Positions 15,552 through 21,762 of a DNA stretch of 35,928 bases are shown one piece after another. Where the stretch lies: positions 1 through 35,928 of IMG/VR virus record IMGVR_UViG_3300027153_000009; one strand, given 5' to 3'. The DNA comes from a virus. The notes beneath the pieces were generated by a model, which was not told the DNA's origin, ran no database searches, and saw only the letters and a program-made list of their open reading frames with translations. The number at the start of each line of letters is the position of its first letter. Position 1 is the first letter of the stretch. Position numbers and translations under genes: made by a program.

Positions 15552-16078
15552 TATTCATTCTCCTCATACTCATATTCTTCAGTACGACCTTCCATTGCTG
15601 CGTGGATATCACACATAGTACGATGCCAACCATCGGTATAAGTTTTACCTGGAGCACCACACTCTTCACATGTACGATAACTCATACTCTCAGCAAAAGA
15701 GATGTAGTTATAGTGTTTATCAGTTGCAGCCTGAACATAGAAACGAAGACCACCGAACTTTTCTTTGACTTGAACAGCAACTGGAACCCTTAGAGTTTCT
15801 TCATCCAGTTTTGCTTTGGCTTCATCAATTGCTTCTTGCGTTACTGTTTTTGTTCCATAAAGAACATTACCAACACCTGTTTCCATAAGATAATCATATC
15901 GACTTTTTGCGCTACGATATTCCGAAGTCAACAAACCACAAAGAATATCGATGATGTTATACCAACCATCACCACATTCGAAACCCCAGCACATGGCTGT
16001 GTGTCGCATATCCGCATTACGATCTTTAAAGATAAGCGGATACTTTGCACATAGTGCTTCGTCTAATTCTTTTCTCAT
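15551..16078 (-). CDS. Hypothetical protein with C-terminal zinc-ribbon-like motif, 175 aa
   Basis: Residues 1-60 hold an aromatic region with Cys (MCWGFECGDGWY), the middle a Lys/Glu-rich helix, and near residue 137 CEECGAPGKTY is followed by W-H-R-T-M-C-D-I-H. The spacing C-x2-C ... C-x2-H fits a small zinc-binding knuckle. Before it lies the segment KEKFGGLRFYVQ, a strand typical of phage proteins with this ending. The acidic Glu-rich tail closes the protein. A nucleic-acid or protein adaptor is likely; no enzyme motif seen. Overlaps its upstream neighbour by 4 bp. Confidence 0.78.
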   Translation of the reverse strand: MRKELDEALCAKYPLIFKDRNADMRHTAMCWGFECGDGWYNIIDILCGLLTSEYRSAKSRYDYLMETGVGNVLYGTKTVTQEAIDEAKAKLDEETLRVPVAVQVKEKFGGLRFYVQAATDKHYNYISFAESMSYRTCEECGAPGKTYTDGWHRTMCDIHAAMEGRTEEYEYEENE

Positions 16079-16230
16079 GATAATTCTCTACTCATTTGAT
16101 ATTGCCAAAACCTATACAACTCTTCATACGCTCTAAGAACTTCATCAGGAAGTTTATTACCTTTACGTATTTCTTCTTCAATCACTCTTCCGAGTGTACG
16201 AGCTAATCTAATTTCTTCTAAATCCACCAT
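16075..16230 (-). CDS. Hypothetical small helical protein, 51 aa
   Basis: The frame is open further upstream, but the ATG at 16230 follows a GGAG ribosome site and lies right after the stop of the upstream gene (16232), so a 51-aa product is likely. It is almost entirely helical and charged (Glu, Arg, Leu). Function unknown. Its end overlaps the next gene's start by 4 bp. Confidence 0.65.
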   Translation of the reverse strand: MVDLEEIRLARTLGRVIEEEIRKGNKLPDEVLRAYEELYRFWQYQMSRELS

Positions 16231-16231
16231 A

Positions 16232-16600
16232 TCAACTCCATGTTCTGTGGTTTTCTGCCACATGCTCAATACCATCATACTCATGAATGTGCCACTCAAC
16301 ACCATCGGGAATATCTACAATAGCAATCTCTGCTGCGAAACCATTGGCAGCACTACCCATCTCTTCAATCACAGCAATCAAGTCTGGGTCTGAACGATCT
16401 TCACAGAACTCATAGTAACTGAGATAACCATCATCTTTGCCACACATACCGTCTTTCCAATATGTAACACCAAAGATTTTTCCTTTGGTTGGATCTTCTT
16501 CCTTCTCAAATGCAATACCTTTACGTTCAAGCAACTTCTCGAACGCTGTATCACTCAAACCAAACCCACCGAAGCAACGATTAATAGCTACTCTTGTCAT
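16232..16600 (-). CDS. Conserved phage protein of unknown function, 122 aa
   Basis: Starts MTRVAINRCFGGFGLSD, a start I associate with a conserved protein of many phages and bacteria whose function is not known. The early Gly-rich turn (CFGGFGLS) is its hallmark, followed by an acidic middle with several Cys and a strand-rich end (EWHIHEYDG). Start codon has a TAGGAGT ribosome site and overlaps the upstream gene by 20 bp. Confidence 0.8.
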   Translation of the reverse strand: MTRVAINRCFGGFGLSDTAFEKLLERKGIAFEKEEDPTKGKIFGVTYWKDGMCGKDDGYLSYYEFCEDRSDPDLIAVIEEMGSAANGFAAEIAIVDIPDGVEWHIHEYDGIEHVAENHRTWS

Positions 16601-16796
16601 TTTTAACTCCTAATACTCTATGTATAATTTTATCCTGAATCATATGTGGGATTGTCATATATGGAAACACAAGAAAGAAAGGACAACCACTAGAACCCCA
16701 ACCACCAGTTTTCAAAAACTTTCTATATGAGTCAAGATCTTGTTTACTCTTTGGGTTGAAAAATCTTTTCTGCCCTAGTTTACTTTCTAGTATCAT
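16581..16796 (-). CDS. Hypothetical protein next to DNA ligase, 71 aa
   Basis: A small basic protein with a Gly-Trp-Gly-Ser-Ser-Gly-Cys-Pro-Phe turn in the middle and hydrophobic residues after it. Not recognised with certainty. Its ATG overlaps the ligase stop by 4 bp, so the pair is translationally coupled, which hints at a repair or replication accessory role. A consensus promoter inside the ligase gene reads into it. Confidence 0.75.
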   Translation of the reverse strand: MILESKLGQKRFFNPKSKQDLDSYRKFLKTGGWGSSGCPFFLVFPYMTIPHMIQDKIIHRVLGVKNDKSSY

Positions 16797-18088
16797 TTAA
16801 TCACCTTGCTGGTATCTGCAACAGTTTTATCATCACGAAGTTCAATAAACACTGGAAGGAACAAACTATCCTCACCTTGTTTATTCTTTATTCTCATATT
16901 ATACTTGATAGCTACAATTTTGTCAACTAAATTTTCTTTCCAATAATTCTTGCGATGTTCCTCAGTAAAGCCAGAGCCAACATTAACTTTTACAACACCA
17001 TCGGCAGATTCGCAAACAATCGCACCAAGCATTCCTGCAGCTTTACCCTTACCCTCTTCCACTGCAACAATCTTCAAGTCGCACTCGAGTTCGCCTTTGA
17101 ATTTAATCTGAGTCTTGCTACGTTTATCTTCCCAGATACCTTTGCGACATTTCAGGATGATACCTTCTTGGCCATCAGCAAGCAATTTCTCGAACAACGT
17201 ATTTGCTTCTTCGATAGCATCAACTTCCCAGCTATCAACAAGACCAACTTTCTTTGGCTGATATGTATCCAGCATTACACAAAGAGAATCAAATCGTTGT
17301 CCGTAAGGAACAAGACATTCACCTTTAGTAAACGCATCATACGGAATCAAATCCCATACTGTGGCATGAACCTTGCGTGCTTCATCAGTTTTGATAGTAC
17401 CCTTGTTGGCTTTATTCAAAATACCATTACCAGTCTGACGATCTAGGATGATACCTTTATCTTTGACGAGCAACTCGCCATCAAACACGCAATCTTGTCC
17501 GTTAGCCATGACAATGAAATCTTCTTCGAGATTACCCAACAAGTCAATCTCTTTACCATTGCGTGAACGAAACTCACACTTACCAGAACGAACGATAGCA
17601 TTGAATCGCATACCATCCATTTTAGTTTGCACGAAAGCAGGGAATTTAATTTTATCAACCAGCTTCTGTTCGAATGGTGAACAGAGCATAACAGGATATT
17701 CAAAAATCAAATTCTTCCATACCTTGTTTGCTGTTGACACATCAACACCACACTTCAAGTCTTTAGCGATGATACGCTCAAGTACTTTAGCATCGTCTGC
17801 GTTTAGTGCTTCAAGATTCGCACGCAGATGGTCGATACCAGCATTACCAGTGACCAATCGTTTAGTCAAATCACCGATTGAATCCATGGCAAACTTGAGA
17901 GAGATTCCATCACCAGTATTTGGTGTATACTCAGGAATCTTACGGATGTAAAACTGAGTGAACGGGTCGAGAGTCTTGCGAACAACCTCACGTAGCACTT
18001 CGTTATCGCTATGTGCGTTTAGTTGCTCGATCTTGAAGTTGCGTGAGTTATTACTCGCAAGACTCTCGAAAAACTTATTCAGATTCAT
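16793..18088 (-). CDS. gp30: ATP-dependent DNA ligase (T4 gp30-like)
   Basis: Seals nicks, including Okazaki fragments. 431 aa (T4 ligase 487). Motif I is K156-M-D-G-M-R with the AMP-accepting lysine; motif III is FDGELLV; motif IV is EGIILK; motif V is QIKFK. The N-terminal ~130 residues are the helical DNA-binding domain and the C-terminal ~110 the OB fold. All essential residues are present, so it should be active. Starts directly after the MazG-like gene. Confidence 0.95.
   Translation of the reverse strand: MNLNKFFESLASNNSRNFKIEQLNAHSDNEVLREVVRKTLDPFTQFYIRKIPEYTPNTGDGISLKFAMDSIGDLTKRLVTGNAGIDHLRANLEALNADDAKVLERIIAKDLKCGVDVSTANKVWKNLIFEYPVMLCSPFEQKLVDKIKFPAFVQTKMDGMRFNAIVRSGKCEFRSRNGKEIDLLGNLEEDFIVMANGQDCVFDGELLVKDKGIILDRQTGNGILNKANKGTIKTDEARKVHATVWDLIPYDAFTKGECLVPYGQRFDSLCVMLDTYQPKKVGLVDSWEVDAIEEANTLFEKLLADGQEGIILKCRKGIWEDKRSKTQIKFKGELECDLKIVAVEEGKGKAAGMLGAIVCESADGVVKVNVGSGFTEEHRKNYWKENLVDKIVAIKYNMRIKNKQGEDSLFLPVFIELRDDKTVADTSKVIK
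16899..16927 (-). promoter_or_regulatory. Intragenic consensus promoter, TTGACA-17-TATAAT
   Basis: Minus strand: TTGACA at 16927-16922, 17 bp, TATAAT at 16904-16899, near the 3' end of the ligase gene and reading into the cluster of small genes at 16.8-14.9 kb. Confidence 0.7.
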
Positions 18089-18388
18089 TTATGCTGCCAC
18101 CTTAATGTTTGACCACTTAGCAAGTTTCTCTTTCTTTTTAATTCCTGCTTGAGCCACTGCATTACCATCAATAATTTGTTCTTCAATCATCATCTCGATC
18201 ATACAAAGCAAATCACCGATCTCTTCTTCAAGACGTTCACGATTAGTTGCACCATTGTGTTCGCCATCAATCCCGAAACGAAACACCTTACTGATTGCTT
18301 GTGTAACTTCTGCACATTCCTCTTGGCAGATAAGCATAATTTCTTTTTGCTTCTCCGAAGTAATTTTATTCATTGCAAATTTATTCAC
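18089..18388 (-). CDS. MazG-like nucleotide pyrophosphohydrolase
   Basis: About 99 aa, all-alpha NTP-PPase superfamily: Q-E-E-C-A-E-V near residue 25 gives the EExxE metal site and E-E-E-I-G-D-L near residue 60 the ExxxD site. Such enzymes cleave (d)NTPs to monophosphates, and phage versions may trim (p)ppGpp or unwanted dNTPs. I chose the GTG at 18388, which has a GAAGGA ribosome site and overlaps the upstream stop by 8 bp; ATGs at 18421 and 18373 are alternatives. It precedes the DNA ligase with no gap. Confidence 0.8.
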   Translation of the reverse strand: MNKFAMNKITSEKQKEIMLICQEECAEVTQAISKVFRFGIDGEHNGATNRERLEEEIGDLLCMIEMMIEEQIIDGNAVAQAGIKKKEKLAKWSNIKVAA

Positions 18389-18725
18389 TTTTAATTCCTT
18401 CAATATGTTTACATTTTCCATGATATTTGTAACCGATGCAAGTACAAGACATACCAGACTCAGTTTCTTCTACATAATACACATGGTCTTTACTACCAAG
18501 AATTTTCCATCGTTTATTAGATGTCTTCTCTTCATAGCGTTTAATTATTTGAAACTTCCGATACCGAGTATCGAATCCCAAAGGTTTCTTGAACTTCATA
18601 AAATCTTTTGGATTGTTCCACTTAAAGTACCCAATGATTTTATCCATTGAATTATTCATGAGGTATGTATGGTTTGGTTGACGATACTCAACATCCCATA
18701 CGGTAATCTCTTTAGCGAGAATCAT
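18381..18725 (-). CDS. SWIM zinc-finger protein, 114 aa
   Basis: The C-terminal region holds C-T-C-I-G-Y-K-Y-H-G-K-C-K-H, the CxCx(n)CxH signature of a SWIM zinc finger. SWIM domains bind DNA or proteins and occur in Rad51-associated and transposase-related proteins. The first 80 residues are aromatic and basic and form no domain known to me. Overlaps the upstream gene by 4 bp. Possible recombination or transcription accessory factor. Confidence 0.82.
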   Translation of the reverse strand: MILAKEITVWDVEYRQPNHTYLMNNSMDKIIGYFKWNNPKDFMKFKKPLGFDTRYRKFQIIKRYEEKTSNKRWKILGSKDHVYYVEETESGMSCTCIGYKYHGKCKHIEGIKSE

Positions 18726-19045
18726 GCTGCCACCAATTCATTGTAATCAATGCGTGGCTCAGGACAAGCAACTTTACCATCATACTCCAACTGCGACTTC
18801 TCGAACCATGACATATAGTCATCACTCTCCAAAGACCAGTCGAGGATATACTCACGACAATACTCGTTATTCTTTTCCACATCTGCAGCAGCAACAACTT
18901 CTGCGTAGTCGATGTTTAGTGGCACACCTTCAATCATATACTCAGAGCCACCTTTCATCTTCCAATACTGGGGACACTCACCCTCGCCATCCCAATCGTG
19001 GGCACCATAATTTTCCATATACTGAGTGCGAATAACAAGTTTCAT
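18722..19045 (-). CDS. Conserved acidic phage protein, 107 aa
   Basis: Starts MKLVIRTQYMENYGAHDWDG, then a Cys-Pro and W-K-M-K-G-G segment and an acidic helical end. I have the impression of a conserved myovirus protein without known function. pI is low, which in phages often suits inhibitors that mimic DNA, but this is only a possibility. AGGAG ribosome site before the ATG at 19045. Confidence 0.78.
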   Translation of the reverse strand: MKLVIRTQYMENYGAHDWDGEGECPQYWKMKGGSEYMIEGVPLNIDYAEVVAAADVEKNNEYCREYILDWSLESDDYMSWFEKSQLEYDGKVACPEPRIDYNELVAA

Positions 19046-19064
19046 AATATAGATCTCCTAAAAA

Positions 19065-19319
19065 TTAAACCAAACTAAAAGTTGTCTTACGTGGCATTCC
19101 CGAAGCAAACCCACTGGTACCACCACAAAAGCCACGTGAATTTTTGCCAGTCATCTTGGCTTTGGGTTCACGACGTTTACGTGAGTCAACTTGAATCACG
19201 CCACCAGAGCGAAGGAATGCTGCAATCGCTTTTTCAGATTCAGCACGAGATTCAGCTTTGGTACGAACAGGGACATTGTAGATAGTAGCAACGATTTGCT
19301 TTTTGACAGACTTTTTCAT
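19065..19319 (-). CDS. Small basic protein, 84 aa
   Basis: Start set at ATG 19319 (MKKSVKK), which has an AAGGAAA ribosome site; the frame is open to 19364 through a GTG without one. The N-terminal half is helical (residues 18-32 rich in Ala/Glu/Arg), the C-terminal half is very basic with a Gly/Ser-rich stretch (GFCGGTSGFASG). Likely nucleic-acid binding. It is the first gene after the promoter at 19353-19381 and so probably early. Confidence 0.75.
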   Translation of the reverse strand: MKKSVKKQIVATIYNVPVRTKAESRAESEKAIAAFLRSGGVIQVDSRKRREPKAKMTGKNSRGFCGGTSGFASGMPRKTTFSLV

Positions 19320-19352
19320 AATCAGGTTTCCTTTTTCATTCATCATAAGACT

Positions 19353-19381
19353 ATTATACACCAAACCTGAATTATTGTAAA
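19353..19381 (-). promoter_or_regulatory. Sigma70-type promoter, TTTACA-17-TATAAT
   Basis: Minus strand: TTTACA at 19381-19376, 17 bp starting ATAATTCA, TATAAT at 19358-19353, 34 bp before the start at 19319. It opens the early-type operon that runs through MazG and ligase. Nearly the same spacer start is found in the promoter at 28514-28542. Confidence 0.85.
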
Positions 19382-19396
19382 GTATTTTTTTTGGAT

Positions 19397-19509
19397 AACC
19401 CTTTGGGTTGTAGGGGATTGTAACTCCTTGATTTTACTGGAGTTTTTATGTGTGTCGACCCTCTATCAGAGAGGGTCTTGGGCTGTAAATACCCCTACAG
19501 AACGTAGGG
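19397..19509 (-). terminator. Array of four stem-loops (terminator cluster)
   Basis: Read on the minus strand, four hairpins follow each other after the LSm-like gene: CCCTAC/GTAGGG (19493-19509); GACCCTCT/AGAGGGTC with a 5-nt loop (19457-19477); AACTCC/GGAGTT (19422-19444), which has a T-run on the plus strand; and AACCC/GGGTT with a 3-nt loop (19397-19409), then an A-rich stretch and the promoter at 19353. The first two also occur, in the same order, at 28554-28597. The set should stop transcripts before the next promoter; the third may work on the opposite strand. Confidence 0.75.
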
Positions 19510-19511
19510 TT

Positions 19512-19790
19512 TTATTTGAAGGAAGATGCGATCTGAATACCAGAGCCGAAGATTCGGTTGTATTCATTCTCCATAGCTACTGTTGGAGAACCTTCTGTTC
19601 CTATTGACGATGAGTATAGGGTGATATCACCATTAGCATATGGCATATAAGGAGCAAGAGCAACACCAACTCCTTGTGCTGTTTGTTGTATAACAATTGC
19701 TGCTGGATCTTTCATAGAATATCCAACACCAGACGCTTCTACTTTTGCAATTATTTCTTCGCCATTCAATAACTTAAACACTTTAATCAT
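19512..19790 (-). CDS. LSm/Hfq-like small protein, 92 aa
   Basis: Begins MIKVFKLLNGEEIIAKV, then a Gly-Tyr-Ser turn, Lys-Asp-Pro-Ala-Ala-Ile-Val-Ile: the strand-turn-strand layout of an Sm1 motif in LSm-fold proteins. The rest is strand-rich with a polar end. An Hfq-like RNA-binding ring is possible. ATG at 19790 has a GGAGAG ribosome site and overlaps the upstream gene by 8 bp. The fold call rests on a short motif. Confidence 0.65.
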   Translation of the reverse strand: MIKVFKLLNGEEIIAKVEASGVGYSMKDPAAIVIQQTAQGVGVALAPYMPYANGDITLYSSSIGTEGSPTVAMENEYNRIFGSGIQIASSFK

Positions 19791-19995
19791 TTTCACTCTC
19801 CGCTAAAAAATCAATAAACGATGCTGCTTGGTCATGATCTGGAAATTCTTGAATAATAAATCTTTCCTTATCATAATAATGTTGTGCAACTAATAACACA
19901 TATCTGGTTTTATACACAGATATTTTCATAACCCAATTGCCACGACGGATCGTGACGAAGGATATTAGATTTGGTGAGATTTTTGCTTTCATCAT
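19783..19995 (-). CDS. Hypothetical small protein, 48-70 aa
   Basis: Function unknown. The open frame starts at 19995 (two adjacent ATGs); an internal ATG at 19929 (MKISVYKTRY) would give 48 aa. Neither start has a good Shine-Dalgarno. A CTAAATA late promoter ends only 7 bp before 19995, so a late transcript would be leaderless for the long form. The shared part is strand-rich, with an acidic C-terminus that overlaps the next gene. Confidence 0.55.
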   Translation of the reverse strand: MMKAKISPNLISFVTIRRGNWVMKISVYKTRYVLLVAQHYYDKERFIIQEFPDHDQAASFIDFLAESEND

Positions 19996-20001
19996 AGAAA
20001 T

Positions 20002-20008
20002 TATTTAG
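20002..20008 (-). promoter_or_regulatory. Possible late promoter, CTAAATA
   Basis: CTAAATA on the minus strand, touching a strong hairpin upstream. The expected start point, about 6 bp further, falls at the first ATG of the gene at 19783-19995. Position is odd, so confidence is lower than for the other late elements. Confidence 0.4.
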
Positions 20009-20025
20009 GGAATCCGAAGATTCCC
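20008..20025 (-). terminator. UUCG-tetraloop hairpin
   Basis: On the minus strand GGGAATC-TTCG-GATTCCC: seven base pairs closed by a C(UUCG)G loop, the very stable tetraloop common in phage terminators. It follows the two small genes behind Hsp20 and is flanked by a further inverted pair (TTTCTATG and CATAGAAA). No long U-run follows, so it may be a processing or stability element instead of a terminator. Confidence 0.6.
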
Positions 20026-20031
20026 TAGTTT

Positions 20032-20115
20032 CTATGATTTAACTGGTTGTGGCGTTTTACCGTTTACCCAATCCCAATCTTCATCGGTCATGGGAATCCA
20101 ATTGTTTACTTGCAT
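20032..20115 (-). CDS. Very small protein, 27 aa
   Basis: ATG at 20115 overlaps the end of the upstream 44-aa gene. The peptide MQVNNWIPMTDEDWDW continues with V-N-G-K-T-P-Q-P, an acidic, Trp-rich composition. Overlap, AT-rich codon use like its neighbours and a stop just before the UUCG hairpin support a real gene, but the size leaves doubt. Confidence 0.5.
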   Translation of the reverse strand: MQVNNWIPMTDEDWDWVNGKTPQPVKS

Positions 20116-20240
20116 TTCCCATACTCCTGCATCAACTTAGTTGCTCGCTCACGATTACCATTGCGAGCAGCATCTGCAGCAGCACGAGCATAGCCAATTC
20201 CCTTTAAAACAACATAGACATGTCGGAAAAATGATTTCAT
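20106..20240 (-). CDS. Small helical basic protein, 44 aa
   Basis: ATG at 20240 with a GAGGAG ribosome site, just after the Hsp20 stop. The peptide starts MKSFFRHVYVV and forms an amphipathic helix followed by an Ala/Arg-rich helix (GYARAAADAARNGNRERA). It ends in CK. It was too short for the usual length cut-off. Probably membrane- or RNA-associated; function unknown. Confidence 0.65.
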   Translation of the reverse strand: MKSFFRHVYVVLKGIGYARAAADAARNGNRERATKLMQEYGKCK

Positions 20241-20717
20241 TTATTTCTCCTCATTCAATAATTGTTTCTCACCTTTAGACTTAATAGCAACTTTCTTTGG
20301 TTTACTTTCTTCAGGTGTTAGACGCTCTAAAGCAATCTTCAACATACCATTAAAAAGTTCTGCGTCTTTAACTTCTACATTATCTTCAAGAGCAAACCAA
20401 CGAGTGAACGCACGATTAGCAATACCCTTAAATACAAAGTTTTCATCATCAGATACGCTATTAACATTACCTTTGATTACTAACTTGCCACCATCAATCT
20501 CGATATCGATGTCTTGCTTAGAGAAACCAGCTACAGCCAATTCGATTGTATATGAGTTCTCACTGTTCTTACGAATGTTGTATGGAGGATAGTTAGGAAT
20601 ATTTTTGGTGATCTGATCATGCATCTCTTTATATTGAGAAAGAGTCTTATCAAATCCAATAAAGAATTTTTCTAGTTCTTTATCATTCCACAAGTTTGGG
20701 ATAAATTGACGATTCAT
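20241..20717 (-). CDS. Small heat-shock protein (Hsp20/IbpA-like)
   Basis: 158 aa from ATG 20717, which has an AAGGAG ribosome site. Residues ~38-135 form an alpha-crystallin domain: P-P-Y-N-I-R-K, the A-V-A-G-F-S-K-Q-D-I-D-I segment, the G-K-L-V-I-K-G strand, and F-x-L-E-D-N-V-E-V-K-D-A-E-L-F-N-G-M-L-K-I-A-L near the end. sHsps hold unfolding proteins; in T4-like marine phages they are a common core gene, thought to help virion assembly. It is the second gene behind a late promoter and a structured leader, consistent with late expression. Confidence 0.93.
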   Translation of the reverse strand: MNRQFIPNLWNDKELEKFFIGFDKTLSQYKEMHDQITKNIPNYPPYNIRKNSENSYTIELAVAGFSKQDIDIEIDGGKLVIKGNVNSVSDDENFVFKGIANRAFTRWFALEDNVEVKDAELFNGMLKIALERLTPEESKPKKVAIKSKGEKQLLNEEK

Positions 20718-20727
20718 AATGTTCTCC

Positions 20728-20952
20728 TTACTTAGTTCCGAATACTTTCTTAGCATCAAATGAAGTTGCTGCTGTACCTACTGTAGTGAAAAAATCTACA
20801 GTTGATTTAGCGACAGTCTTAGCAAATGATTGCTGAGCATCGATGTAAGTTTGGAGGGATTTTGCTACTTCTTCGTTTTGAACGAAAGTCTTAACGAATT
20901 GAGTTTTGATACCTGATACAGTATCGATAGATGTGTTTAATGCTGATAACAT
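20728..20952 (-). CDS. Phasin-like small helical protein, 74 aa
   Basis: Entirely helical, rich in Ala, Thr, Val, Ser and Phe with amphipathic spacing, as in phasins or coiled-coil assembly proteins. No enzyme motif. AAAAGGAG ribosome site before the ATG at 20952. It lies directly behind the ~200-nt structured leader and 10 bp before Hsp20, so it is the gene most likely controlled by that leader. Confidence 0.7.
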   Translation of the reverse strand: MLSALNTSIDTVSGIKTQFVKTFVQNEEVAKSLQTYIDAQQSFAKTVAKSTVDFFTTVGTAATSFDAKKVFGTK

Positions 20953-20961
20953 ATTGTTCTC

Positions 20962-21159
20962 CTTTTCAGCGAGTTTAAAATTGCTACCCCGAAGGCATAG
21001 CGTTAATGCTGGTTACTGGTTCCAGCGACAGCTTAACGTACTGACAGCTTTACCAACGATTCGTAACTTAGCGGTCCTAAGGTGAATTCTTGGTAGTGTT
21101 TTACATGGTTACTACCACCATGTCCCATCCCGAGGGATGCGTACTTGCATGGGTAAATC
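20962..21159 (-). ncRNA. Structured 5' leader RNA of the phasin-like/Hsp20 operon
   Basis: About 200 nt without a credible ORF between a late promoter and the AAAAGGAG site of the phasin-like gene. On the minus strand it holds, in order: CATCC/GGATG hairpin; ACATGGT/ACCATGT stem (21101-21121) whose loop GGTAGT can pair with ACTACC five nt downstream, a possible H-type pseudoknot; CTTAG/CTAAG hairpin; a long stem CGTTAA/TTAACG with an inner GCTGG/CCAGC; and GCTATGCC-TTCG-GGGTAGC, a C(UUCG)G hairpin. The U-G pair in the last stem would be C-A on the other strand, which supports minus-strand transcription. It could be a riboswitch-like element or a stable leader. The context recalls the manA/wcaG candidate families of marine phages, but I cannot assign it. 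Confidence 0.7.
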
Positions 21160-21166
21160 TATTTAG
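21160..21166 (-). promoter_or_regulatory. Late promoter, CTAAATA type
   Basis: CTAAATA on the minus strand, containing the TAA stop of the 58-aa gene. Transcription would begin about 6 bp on, at the start of the structured leader. Confidence 0.6.
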
Positions 21167-21339
21167 GCAGCAGGAAGTTCTGTAGCAGCAGCTTCTTGTT
21201 GCTTAATAATTTCTTCTACCTGTGGTTCACCCTGTTGCTTGATTTTGCTGATTAGGGTTACAACTTCCTCAAATGGATGTTTACCAAGTACACGCAGAAT
21301 CAAATTGCATTCGTCAACTGTTAGTTCAAGTTTAATCAT
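21163..21339 (-). CDS. Small protein downstream of regA, 58 aa
   Basis: ATG at 21339, one base after the regA stop region, with AAGAAGG as ribosome site. Residues 1-40 (MIKLELTVDECNLILRVLGK onward) form a beta-strand and helices; the C-terminal 20 residues are a Glu/Gln/Ala-rich tail. It looks like a short conserved T4-like phage protein, function unknown. Its own late promoter lies 27 bp upstream, within regA, and its stop codon is part of the next late promoter. Confidence 0.72.
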   Translation of the reverse strand: MIKLELTVDECNLILRVLGKHPFEEVVTLISKIKQQGEPQVEEIIKQQEAAATELPAA

Positions 21340-21340
21340 G

Positions 21341-21760
21341 TTATTTTACCTTCTTACCAATGTTATATTTAGGGACTAATTCCCATTCATCTTTCTCTTT
21401 ATAAGAGACCACTTTAATTTGAGATAGAGATGCTTTAGGGTCAGCACGTTTAGAATCAAGAATCTTCAACAGTTCCCAGTCTTCCAACAATGTTGCAATA
21501 GCATTTCTTCTCTCAATATCACCAGAAGTGATATTCGATTCTTTACCATCCAAAGCAAATAGTTCTTTGAAGTGAACGATAAAGTATCTACCCTGCTTAT
21601 GTAAAATATGGCAGGATTGATATAATTTCTTTTCTTTTCTGGATGCGATCCCGATGCGGGTAAGTGTCTCACGAACCTTCAGAAAGTTGTCAGGTTCAGG
21701 TAAAGTCACTTCAAGCATGGACTCTGGCGTCCAGTCGTAGTAAATCATTTCAACAGTCAT
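21341..21760 (-). CDS. regA: RegA translational repressor
   Basis: RNA-binding protein that blocks ribosome binding on many T4 early mRNAs, including those of the clamp and clamp loader next to it. 139 aa; T4 RegA has 122, and the extra residues are mostly at the N-terminus. Family blocks are plain: DNFLKVRETLTRIGIA, LYQSCHIL, RYFIVHFKELF, LLEDWELL and WELVPKYNIG. Gene order gp44-gp62-regA is as in T4. ATG at 21760 lies 2 bp behind the gp62 stop. Confidence 0.95.
   Translation of the reverse strand: MTVEMIYYDWTPESMLEVTLPEPDNFLKVRETLTRIGIASRKEKKLYQSCHILHKQGRYFIVHFKELFALDGKESNITSGDIERRNAIATLLEDWELLKILDSKRADPKASLSQIKVVSYKEKDEWELVPKYNIGKKVK
21366..21372 (-). promoter_or_regulatory. Possible late promoter, CTAAATA, inside regA
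   Basis: CTAAATA on the minus strand in the last 30 bp of regA, 27 bp before the start of the 58-aa gene, the same spacing as at 4674-4680. Confidence 0.45.
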
Positions 21761-21762
21761 GA

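Noticed and set aside
17924-17952. Further intragenic promoter in the ligase gene (TTTACA-17-TATACA)
   Set aside because: The -10 matches only four of six positions and the site lies near the gene start without a clear purpose.
21063-21095. Plus-strand resemblance to the conserved 23S rRNA segment around the I-CeuI site (shared CGGTCCTAAGGT)
   Set aside because: The match is about 12 bases plus short flanking bits with gaps; the surrounding sequence does not fit 23S rRNA, and base-pair wobble supports minus-strand transcription. Treated as chance or convergent hairpin sequence.
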